Below, piece by piece: positions 7,403-16,883 of a stretch of DNA of 64,000 bases. The position numbers were made by a program, and so were the translations under genes. The notes under the pieces were generated by a model that searched no databases, was not told where the DNA came from, and saw only the letters and a program-made list of their open reading frames with translations. This stretch comes from Oscillospiraceae bacterium (GTDB lineage: Bacteria; Bacillota; Clostridia; Oscillospirales; Acutalibacteraceae), in assembly GCA_015065805.1 (NCBI GenBank), contig SVPN01000002.1, forward strand, positions 23,783-87,782, in the 5' to 3' direction. The stretch's first letter is position 1; every line of letters begins with the position of its first letter.

Positions 7403-8929
7403 TCAGGTCCAGTCTTCCGTCCAGGTCAGACCCATTGCCTCGACAACGGCTTTTGCCATCATCTTGTGGCCGGCGTGGTTCGGGTGGATGTTGTCACCCA
7501 CGGTCATGGAACTGTTGGCGCCGATCTCCTGACGGTTGTTGATCGCATTGATGATCGCATCGCCCCAGATCGCCTGCTGATCGACATAAACGCCGCCCGT
7601 CTCACGCGCAAAACGCTTGAGCTCACTCTTGACGATCGCGTGAGCGCTCGCCTGCGAATTTGCCCAGTTCGCCGACAGCACAGGGTTGTTCCACACATAA
7701 TCGTTAACAATAACCTGCGTGCCTTTTTCATTGCAAAGACGGATCAAGGTGTCGATCTTCGCCTTGAACTCACCTTTGTTAACGCGAACGTGGTTGAAGT
7801 TGAAATCATTGAAGCCCAGACCCATAATGAAGGTGTCCGCCGAAGTTGCCTTATCCAGCACGTCGTCGGAAAGGTTGATCAGGCTGATACCGCCGCGGGT
7901 GAAGCTGTTGAAGGTCACATAGCCGTCGGCATTGTTCGCCTTGGGCAGCTCTTTATAGTAACCGATGCCGGTGATGGTCACGGGTTGCCCCTCCCGACCG
8001 TCGTGGCAGATGGTAATCTCGGGCGAGCCGTTGCTGTCCTTCTTGCAACCGGCAAGCGGATAGAACTCCGTACGCATCGTGGTGGAACTGCCGTCCTTGG
8101 AAGCGGTGGCAACATACAGCTTGCTGCCCTTGATATCCGCCACTTCGCCGCCGTTGCCGTCCGCAACGCAGAAATACGCCCCGTTCGGCTCACACTGATA
8201 ATACACGCAGAAATACTTGTATTCGTTGACATACGCCTTGCGGAGTCTGTAGCTGATGGTCGACCAGGCGGTGGTCGAGGTCATACCGATCGAAGTCAGG
8301 CGGTTGCCGTCATCGTTGTTGTCACAGACCCACGCGGTGGTGCCGTCCGACTTTTCGGAACGGATCGGCCAGTAATGGATTTCTTCCGAACGCGCCACGC
8401 CCGGCCAGGCAGTCGTGTATGCCGAGGTAAAGCCGTAGTTCATTTTGCCGCCGTTTGCCGCCTGCACAGCCTTCTTCACATAGCTGACATAGCTGCGCTC
8501 GGGAATACCGCCCGTCGTGTTGTACAGCGACGAGGACGAGCCGTCGGTGGTCTTGTCGTTCGAAGTGCCGACACCGAACGAGATGCTGTCACCCAGCACG
8601 TTGACCGCGTTTTCGCCCCAGTAATCGTTGTCCGTCGGCTTGGCATAATCGGGTGCGGATGTGCCGACGGTGTCCAGCAGATCCGTGAGCATCAGTCGCA
8701 CATCCGCCGTTGTGATGGTGTTATCAACATCATAGTCGCCCCAGAAGATCTGCTGCTGTGTGTGCTCACCGGAAAGCTCATTCTTGAGCATATCGCGCAC
8801 ATCAAGAGTATTGAGCTTGCCATCGCCGTTGTAGTCACCCTTGCCTGCGGCAAGGGCGGTCATCGGCATCGCTGCAAACAGCATTGCCACAACGGAAATG
8901 ACTGCCAGAATTGCCGGAATTCGTTTCAT
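7403..8929 (-). CDS. Secreted SGNH hydrolase with N-terminal dockerin (paralog 2)
   Basis: 508 aa, the longest of the set. Signal peptide 1-28, dockerin at about 31-88 (loops DYNGDGKLNTLD and DYDVDNTITTAD), SGNH block I VLGDSISFG (Ser115), block III GLGFNDFNF in place of GYND, block V DNIHPNHAG (Asp479, His482). It has an extra Ser/Thr/Asn-rich stretch just after block I (about residues 122-140). The inserted region FCVYYQCEPNGAYFCVADG matches the paralogs. AAAGGAG lies 10 nt before the start, and a 33 bp gap separates it from the upstream paralog. It is expected to be exported and attached to a cohesin, acting on an acylated glycan; the substrate is not readable from sequence. Confidence 0.9.
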   Translation of the reverse strand: MKRIPAILAVISVVAMLFAAMPMTALAAGKGDYNGDGKLNTLDVRDMLKNELSGEHTQQQIFWGDYDVDNTITTADVRLMLTDLLDTVGTSAPDYAKPTDNDYWGENAVNVLGDSISFGVGTSNDKTTDGSSSSLYNTTGGIPERSYVSYVKKAVQAANGGKMNYGFTSAYTTAWPGVARSEEIHYWPIRSEKSDGTTAWVCDNNDDGNRLTSIGMTSTTAWSTISYRLRKAYVNEYKYFCVYYQCEPNGAYFCVADGNGGEVADIKGSKLYVATASKDGSSTTMRTEFYPLAGCKKDSNGSPEITICHDGREGQPVTITGIGYYKELPKANNADGYVTFNSFTRGGISLINLSDDVLDKATSADTFIMGLGFNDFNFNHVRVNKGEFKAKIDTLIRLCNEKGTQVIVNDYVWNNPVLSANWANSQASAHAIVKSELKRFARETGGVYVDQQAIWGDAIINAINNRQEIGANSSMTVGDNIHPNHAGHKMMAKAVVEAMGLTWTEDWT

Positions 8930-8962
8930 CGTTCTCTCTCCTTTATTCTATGGGAAACGGCT

Positions 8963-10354
8963 TTACGCCAGTCCCATTGCTTCCAGAATTGCCTGTGCCA
9001 TCAGCTTGTGACCGCCGTTGAGCGGATGAACACCGTCGTTGGCGTTGACATAGGTCATCAGTTCGTTGCCCCAGCGGGCTTCCTGATCGATGTAAATGCC
9101 GTTCGTTTCGGCGGCAAGACGCTTGAGCTCCTGACTGAAGAACACAAACTTCTCATCGATGGAGGCGCGTACCGCGGCACTGCACCCCGTATACGATGCC
9201 TGTGATCGGTAGTTGTCCCAGAGGTAATCGTTGACGATCACATTGGTACCGTTTTTCTTGCACTCGGCGATCAGATAATCAATGCGGTCGGAGAAGCTCT
9301 CTTTCGTGTAATTGTAGTCGCGTCCCCACATCGCATCGTTGTAGCCCAGACCGACGATCAGCGTGCTTGCAGATGCCGCCTGCGACAGTACCTTGTCGGA
9401 AAGCGGGGTCAGCATCGCGCCGCCGCGGGTGTATTTGTTAAAGGTCACATAGTTGCCCGAAATATCGTTGTAGAAGCCCAGACCTGTGATGGTAACGGGC
9501 GAGTTGTCGTTGCTGATGATGGCAACGGTCATACCGTTTTGGAAATCCGACACACGGTAGAAGCCCGTGCGCTTGGTTTCGTTGACGGTGTTTTCGCAGT
9601 CATACACCACCGTGCCGTCCACCGTTGCCTGATCGTAGCCGAGGCCGTCCACAACATTGGACATCACGAAGGTGCCGTAGCCGGGACCCGTCTGGTAATA
9701 CACGCAGAAATAGTCATACTTGTAGCCGCTGCGCAGCTTGTAGGTCAGCGAGGCATACTGCTTGTATGCGGTCAGACCGAAATACATCAGGCGATCGCCG
9801 CTGTCGGTTTCCGACCAGCCCTGATCGTTGCCCGGCACGCCCGGTCCGCCCGTCATCTCCGGCCAGGAGCAGATCTCGTCCGAACGGGGCGACCAGTTGG
9901 TGGTGTACGCCGGCATAAAGCCGTAGTTCGGCGAGCCGTTTTTCGCATTCACCGCTTTTTTCACGATGCCTGCGTAGCTGGTGTCGGCGATGTTGCCCTC
10001 ACAACCCGCGCCGAACGAAATACTGTCGCCTAATATGGCAACGGATCTCTCGCCCCAGCAATCGGTGTTGGATGCCGCCGTATAATCAACCGTACTGTTT
10101 CCCTTCATTGTCTGCTTCAGCACCCTTCTGGCGTCCACCGTGTTGATGACGCCGTTCTGATCGTAATCCGCCCACCAGATCTGCTTGTACGTGGCAGTGG
10201 TACCCGCAATCGCGGCCATCACCATTTCACGCACGTCCCTGGTGTTGACGGCACCGTCGTTGTTGTAGTCGCCTTTACCCGCGGCAAATGCCGTCATCGG
10301 GGACACGGCGAACAACATCGCCATAACCAAAAGAATTGCCAATACCCGTTTCAT
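8963..10354 (-). CDS. Secreted SGNH hydrolase with N-terminal dockerin (paralog 1)
   Basis: 463 aa. Signal peptide 1-25, dockerin at about 28-85 (loops DYNNDGAVNTRD and DYDQNGVINTVD, the second closer to consensus than in the paralogs). SGNH block I is ILGDSISFG (Ser111), block III GLGYNDAMWG and block V DGVHPLNGG (Asp440, His443). It is the most divergent of the four: the central insertion is rearranged (FCVYYQTGPGYGTF), and the C-terminus stops at EAMGLA without the TWTEDWT tail. It starts 13 bp after the GH20 gene with AAGGAGGG as ribosome binding site, so it is surely cotranscribed with the hexosaminidase. Confidence 0.9.
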   Translation of the reverse strand: MKRVLAILLVMAMLFAVSPMTAFAAGKGDYNNDGAVNTRDVREMVMAAIAGTTATYKQIWWADYDQNGVINTVDARRVLKQTMKGNSTVDYTAASNTDCWGERSVAILGDSISFGAGCEGNIADTSYAGIVKKAVNAKNGSPNYGFMPAYTTNWSPRSDEICSWPEMTGGPGVPGNDQGWSETDSGDRLMYFGLTAYKQYASLTYKLRSGYKYDYFCVYYQTGPGYGTFVMSNVVDGLGYDQATVDGTVVYDCENTVNETKRTGFYRVSDFQNGMTVAIISNDNSPVTITGLGFYNDISGNYVTFNKYTRGGAMLTPLSDKVLSQAASASTLIVGLGYNDAMWGRDYNYTKESFSDRIDYLIAECKKNGTNVIVNDYLWDNYRSQASYTGCSAAVRASIDEKFVFFSQELKRLAAETNGIYIDQEARWGNELMTYVNANDGVHPLNGGHKLMAQAILEAMGLA

Positions 10355-10367
10355 CGTTACACCCTCC

Positions 10368-12245
10368 TTACGAGATCACCGATGCCGACGCAATGCGGCT
10401 CCAGGTGTTGCAGAAGGTGTTGACATCCGCGTTTTCGTCCTCGCGGGCATCGAAGAACAGGCGATCCTCGTCAAATTCCTCAAGCTTGTCAACCGTTCCC
10501 GCCAGATACGCGCGGATGCGCTTTTCGGCGGTGCGGATACGGTTCTGCAGACCGCCCAGACGCAGGTCGATGGTGTCGAAGCCGAACGCCTTGTTTTCCC
10601 GCATCCAACCGTCAAAGAAGAGGTCGGTAAAGGTGGTCAGACGCGCCGCTACCTCGGGCAGAGCGGTGTTGACGAGCTCCTCTAACTTCTCGCGGTCGCC
10701 CGCCAGATACGCCGCGCGCAGGTCGATGCCGATGACCGACTTGACGCTGAGCAGATCGCACAGCGACGCCTCATATTCAAACAGATACTGATACGCCTTG
10801 TTGCGCTCACCTGCCGCACGAAGCTCCTTTGCCGTCTGCGCAAAGAAGGTCGGGAAGGTGGCGGGATCGACGTGGCGGTCGAACAGACCCTGCATCACGT
10901 CCTGATACAGCAGATACTTGGTCGGGTTCAGACCGATCGCGGGCTGATTCTCCGTGGTGCGATTGGGCTTATCCAGCAGCAGGAAGTCCGCAAGCGAGGC
11001 ATCCATACAGGTGGCAAAGCGCTCGGCCAGCACCTCATCGGAAATGTCGCCGCCGTGATAATCGATCTCCGCATACAGCTGCAGTACGGGAAGCACGACG
11101 TTGAGCGGGCATTCCGCGCCGTCATCGCCCCACGCCGTGGCAAACACATCGGCGATCTCGTTGCCGATGCACTGCGTCAGTGCCGCGCGCGATGCCTTGA
11201 GCGAGAATTTCAGCTCGGGAAGCAGACCGTTCCACTTCCACGCACAGCCCGCAAACACGATGGGGTTGTGGAACTGCTTGTGCTGTTTGAGAACCGTGTC
11301 ATAGCGGCACTTGTCGTCGCAATAATACTCCCAGTAGACCAGCGACACGCCCTGCGGCACCTTGTCGATGATTGCTTTATCAATGCCGTTTTCGGCGTCG
11401 TTATACGAACCGCCCGCCAGATGGAAGAACATATCGCTCCACATCATCGGGGTGAAATCGTACTCCTTGCAGATGCCCAGCACGCGCGCAATGTGCTCAC
11501 ACATAATGTCCACGCGCGAACGCACGCCGTGCTTCTTCATATAATTGCCCAGGCCGATCATATGGGCCTCGTCCATACCGATGTTGATGCGCTTACTGCG
11601 GAAGCATTTGCGCATCTTCTTCACCATTTCGGTGACAAACTCGTAGGTGGTGTCCTCGCCCGCCATCATAATGTCGTTGCAGTCGATGAGATGCGAGAAC
11701 GCACTCCAGCGAAGCACGGTCGGCAGGTGCGCCAGTGTCTGGATGCAGGGCACCACCTCGATGCCGAGTGCGTACGCCGTATCGTCCACGGCGATCAGCT
11801 CCTCGTCGGTGTAGCGACCGCGCATATAGCCGAAGAACGGGCGATCCTCTAACGTGTACATATCCTCGGTGTACAGCTGCATCGTGTTCAGGCCCATCAG
11901 TGCCATACGGGCAAGCGTCTCCTTGATCGTCTCAAGCGTCGGCGCGGCGTTGCGCGAGCAGTCCAGCATAAAGCCGTTGGACGCAAAATGTGCCTTCTCG
12001 CTGACCTCGACCGCCTTACCGTCCAGCAGGTAGGACACGCCGCGGAAGAATTCCACACGACGGCTGTAGGTGATGGTTGCCGCCTTTGCACCGTCATAGG
12101 ACACGGTCAGACCCGCCTCCTGCGTTGCCGCAGTCACGACAACATCCGCCTCTTCCGCAGATGCCGCAAGCGCAATGCCGCGGAAGCCGAGCAAGCCGAT
12201 GCCCTCGTTCAACGCTGAATCGGCAGGTGTAACAAACAGTTTCAT
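10368..12245 (-). CDS. GH20 family beta-N-acetylhexosaminidase-like glycoside hydrolase
   Basis: 625 aa. GH20 enzymes release terminal GlcNAc or GalNAc by substrate-assisted catalysis with a paired Asp-Glu. Here INIGMDEAHMIGLG gives Asp225-Glu226. A GH20b-like N-terminal domain (about 1-85) precedes the TIM barrel, which starts near GFMLDCSRNA and contains NTMQLYTEDMY and PCIQTLAHL. There is no signal peptide and no dockerin, so it probably acts in the cytoplasm on imported oligosaccharides. The ORF extends upstream to 12344, but ATG at 12245, preceded by AAAGGAC, fits the domain. It is the first gene of the seven-gene operon, with a promoter and palindrome just upstream. The C-terminal 200 residues are helical and not assigned. 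Confidence 0.88.
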   Translation of the reverse strand: MKLFVTPADSALNEGIGLLGFRGIALAASAEEADVVVTAATQEAGLTVSYDGAKAATITYSRRVEFFRGVSYLLDGKAVEVSEKAHFASNGFMLDCSRNAAPTLETIKETLARMALMGLNTMQLYTEDMYTLEDRPFFGYMRGRYTDEELIAVDDTAYALGIEVVPCIQTLAHLPTVLRWSAFSHLIDCNDIMMAGEDTTYEFVTEMVKKMRKCFRSKRINIGMDEAHMIGLGNYMKKHGVRSRVDIMCEHIARVLGICKEYDFTPMMWSDMFFHLAGGSYNDAENGIDKAIIDKVPQGVSLVYWEYYCDDKCRYDTVLKQHKQFHNPIVFAGCAWKWNGLLPELKFSLKASRAALTQCIGNEIADVFATAWGDDGAECPLNVVLPVLQLYAEIDYHGGDISDEVLAERFATCMDASLADFLLLDKPNRTTENQPAIGLNPTKYLLYQDVMQGLFDRHVDPATFPTFFAQTAKELRAAGERNKAYQYLFEYEASLCDLLSVKSVIGIDLRAAYLAGDREKLEELVNTALPEVAARLTTFTDLFFDGWMRENKAFGFDTIDLRLGGLQNRIRTAEKRIRAYLAGTVDKLEEFDEDRLFFDAREDENADVNTFCNTWSRIASASVIS

Positions 12246-12277
12246 ACACGATCCCGTCCTTTTCTTTTGGTTTGCAC

Positions 12278-12293
12278 AGGGTATAGTTACCCT
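12278..12293. promoter_or_regulatory. Palindromic operator candidate in the GH20-SGNH operon leader
   Basis: AGGGTATAGTTACCCT: perfect 6 bp arms around 4 bp. It lies between the -10 box and the ribosome binding site of the operon, a usual place for a repressor such as a LacI or GntR protein. No such repressor gene lies in the window. Confidence 0.5.
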
Positions 12294-12315
12294 ATAATGA
12301 TACTTATACATATTT

Positions 12316-12344
12316 ACTATAGCACAAACAACTCCGTTTTGCAA
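12316..12344 (-). promoter_or_regulatory. Predicted sigma-A promoter of the GH20-SGNH operon
   Basis: Minus strand TTGCAA (12344-12339), 17 bp spacer, TATAGT (12321-12316). It is the only good promoter seen upstream of the seven genes. Confidence 0.75.
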
Positions 12345-12357
12345 TACGGGAACAAAA

Positions 12358-12389
12358 AATAAAACGGTCGGAAAATCCGACCGTTTTAT
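12358..12389 (-). terminator. Terminator after the cohesin-dockerin gene
   Basis: 12 bp stem AAAACGGTCGGA..TCCGACCGTTTT with A-rich and T-rich flanks, just downstream of the 12408-13133 gene. The symmetry would allow use in both directions. Confidence 0.8.
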
Positions 12390-12407
12390 ACCGTTTTTAT
12401 ATGCCGT

Positions 12408-13133
12408 TTACAGCTCGCCTATGCCGGCGACAAAATAGAACAGCTGCGAGGCGTCGTTGAGATCCACCGACCCATCACCGGTGAGATCGGCATTGAGCAG
12501 CTGCTGATCCGTCAGCTCGGCAAGACCGTTGATGTAATAGAACAAGCGGGTCGCATCCGCTAAGTTCACATTGCCGTCGCCGTTGGTGTCACCGCGCATC
12601 GCAGGGGTGTTGTCCACCTCGGTCACGCGCACCGTGCCGTCCACCAACGTCAGCACCGCCGCGGTATCGTCACCGCCCGTGCTGTTCGTCTTGATCTCGG
12701 GAACGGTCACCACAATGGTGCTGTTCCCCGTTTCCTTGAGCAATTTGAAGGTCAGCGTGTAGATCGCACCGCCTGTGCGGTTGCCCGTTGCCGACGAGGT
12801 GGCGAACACGAAATTCGCCTTGCCCGCCGCAGGCGTGGAGAACGCCCACATAAACGAGCTGTCAAGGATGTCGGGGTTGACCGTCTCAAAATACGGGGTA
12901 TCCCCATCCTCGCAGACCTGTTGCAGCTCCAGCACCGTCGGGTCATAGGTCAGAAAAATACGGCCGTTGACCATATAGTGATCGTCGGACACCGTAACGG
13001 GCACCTCGATCACATCGCCGATCTCACCCTTGACGGAACCGACCGTGATCGTCACCGCTTCCTCGGCAGATGCCGTGCAGGTCATAGCAAACAGCATCAC
13101 AAGCGCCAGCAGGATGGCTGTCAATCGTTTCAT
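12408..13133 (-). CDS. Secreted cohesin-dockerin adaptor-like protein
   Basis: 241 aa. Signal peptide 1-23 (ending TASAEE), a cohesin-type beta-sandwich at about 26-168 (GSVKGEIGDVIEVPVTVSD, FLTYDPTVLELQ, GAIYTLTFKLL, DGTVRVTEV), then a C-terminal dockerin with two canonical Ca loops, DTNGDGNVNLAD and DLTGDGSVDLND. One cohesin plus one dockerin is the plan of small adaptors such as ScaC of Ruminococcus flavefaciens, which switch the specificity of a scaffold. The dockerin helices read ATRLFYYING, unlike the R.ML pattern of the esterase dockerins, so it likely binds another cohesin. Start 13133 is chosen over 13139 by GGAGG spacing. A close paralog lies at 46554-47291. Confidence 0.85.
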   Translation of the reverse strand: MKRLTAILLALVMLFAMTCTASAEEAVTITVGSVKGEIGDVIEVPVTVSDDHYMVNGRIFLTYDPTVLELQQVCEDGDTPYFETVNPDILDSSFMWAFSTPAAGKANFVFATSSATGNRTGGAIYTLTFKLLKETGNSTIVVTVPEIKTNSTGGDDTAAVLTLVDGTVRVTEVDNTPAMRGDTNGDGNVNLADATRLFYYINGLAELTDQQLLNADLTGDGSVDLNDASQLFYFVAGIGEL

Positions 13134-13173
13134 ATCCATCGCCTCCGTTTATAAAATAGGAGTATACAGTGTC

Positions 13174-13202
13174 AGTATACCATAAAGTTTCAGTCGTTGC
13201 AA
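13174..13202 (-). promoter_or_regulatory. Predicted promoter of the first cohesin-dockerin gene
   Basis: TTGCAA (13202-13197), 17 bp spacer ending TATGG, TATACT (13179-13174). Boxes and spacer end match the promoter of the second cohesin-dockerin gene at 47344-47372. Confidence 0.75.
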
Positions 13203-13235
13203 GAGGACATTGTCACTTTTCACGTCGAGAGCCTT

Positions 13236-15547
<2,312 letters not shown>

Positions 15548-15551
<4 letters not shown>

Positions 15552-16153
15552 TTTGTCTTGTCTCCTTTATCCCTGACAATTCCCAAAAACACCCGTGCAT
15601 ACCCGTAAAAGCTGATCAACAGCAACACACCGACCAGAACGGCGAGTGCCGCGAACAGCCACAACGGCATATTCCACGACCCGAAAAGTCCCACGGTCGG
15701 TGCCGGCGGAAACACCACATACAGCACCACCGTCAGATAAAACACGATCGTGTAGATCTTGCCGTACCACCGTGCCGCCTGCACCTCGGATCGCTTTCGG
15801 AGCAGCAACAGCATTGCGCCGACAGACTGCAGGGCTTCCTTGACAAAGCAAACGGCAAACAACGGCCAAAGTTGTTTCATTCGTACCGACAGGCACAGCA
15901 TCACCGTCACCTGTGTCAGCTTATCCGCGGCAGGGTCCAGCACCTTGCCGAGCTCGGAAACCTGATTGCACGACCGCGCGATCAGACCGTCCAGCATATC
16001 CGTCAGTCCGGACAGCACCAATACGCCGATTGCCCAGCAGACAAGTGACGGGTACTGCTCACTCTTTATATACAATATCGCGAAAACCGGTACCAATACA
16101 ATGCGGAACAATGATAACACATTCGGTACCGTCCACGTCCACTTCACTTTCAT
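15548..16153 (-). CDS. pgsA: CDP-alcohol phosphatidyltransferase, phosphatidylglycerophosphate synthase type
   Basis: About 201 aa integral membrane enzyme. The hallmark CDP-alcohol phosphotransferase motif is complete: DGLIAR, eight residues, G, three residues, D, three residues, D (within DGLIARSCNQVSELGKVLD). The N-terminus TVPNVLSLFRIVLVPVF is typical of PgsA, which makes phosphatidylglycerophosphate from CDP-diacylglycerol and glycerol-3-phosphate. Five or six membrane segments follow. The start at 16153 has GAAGGG 5 nt upstream; the ORF is open to 16174. It could be a related enzyme using another alcohol, but the operon context (CvpA-like, Clp) does not help to decide. Confidence 0.85.
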
Positions 16154-16166
16154 AACGACCCTTCTT

Positions 16167-16868
16167 TTATACAAACGGATTGATGTCCATAAACCATTTC
16201 AGCACGTGGCTCTGCTCCAGCTCGGTCATCGACAGCATACTGCCGTCGCCTGCCAGCGACACATACAGCTGCAATGCCGCGCACAGCACAAAGACCACCA
16301 GCACACCCTCCGCCAGACCGAGCACACCGCCGAGGATGCCGTTGAGCTGTTTGATGACGGGGATATTCGAGAAGATCTTGTCCAGCAACGCTCCGAGCAG
16401 ACGAACCACAAAGAACAGGATCAGAAACAGCACTAAAAACACGATGATCTGCAACAGTGCCGTGCAGACCGGTGCCACCACGCTGTCCATCACCGTGGGA
16501 ACCAGCGAATCGTTTGACTGCGCCGTTCCCGAGACGGTCTGCGCATTGTCGCCGAAGACCGTCAGCAGGTTTTGCAGGAAGTCGGGCAACGCTTCGGTGA
16601 TCGCCTGAATCTGTTCGTTGAGCGTCTGTGCCGCATCGGCAACACCCTGCTGTACCTTTTCGGACACCGCAAGCTCCATACGGTCATGCAGGAAGGTATT
16701 ATACAGCCAGGTCGCCACGGGTGAGCTGATCAACGCCGCCGCGATCATCGATGCCGCAAAGCCCAGCAGGCGCACGATGGATTTGATGAAGCCGCGTTTG
16801 ATGCCGACGATCAGAAACACGATCGCCAGCGCGACCGCTGAAATATCCAGAATAAGTGCCGTTGTCAT
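16167..16868 (-). CDS. CvpA family membrane protein
   Basis: 233 aa. The start ILDISAVALAIVFLIVGIKRGFIKSIVRLLG is the CvpA (colicin V production) family signature of an N-terminal membrane helix followed by a Lys/Arg-Gly turn. After a soluble loop of about 70 residues (amphipathic, Gln- and Ala-rich) come three further membrane segments with FFVVRLLGALLDKI and LNGILGGVLGLAEGVLV. Its role in Firmicutes is not settled; links to envelope and division are reported for the family. GGAGGT precedes the ATG, and it sits 14 bp before pgsA in the same operon. Confidence 0.85.
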   Translation of the reverse strand: MTTALILDISAVALAIVFLIVGIKRGFIKSIVRLLGFAASMIAAALISSPVATWLYNTFLHDRMELAVSEKVQQGVADAAQTLNEQIQAITEALPDFLQNLLTVFGDNAQTVSGTAQSNDSLVPTVMDSVVAPVCTALLQIIVFLVLFLILFFVVRLLGALLDKIFSNIPVIKQLNGILGGVLGLAEGVLVVFVLCAALQLYVSLAGDGSMLSMTELEQSHVLKWFMDINPFV

Positions 16869-16883
16869 TGTGTCATACCTCCG

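Noticed and set aside
7277..9205. 642-codon open frame on the plus strand
   Set aside because: Antisense to two dockerin-SGNH genes with signal peptides and full catalytic motifs; the composition (His, Arg, Val rich) is typical of shadow frames in GC-rich DNA.
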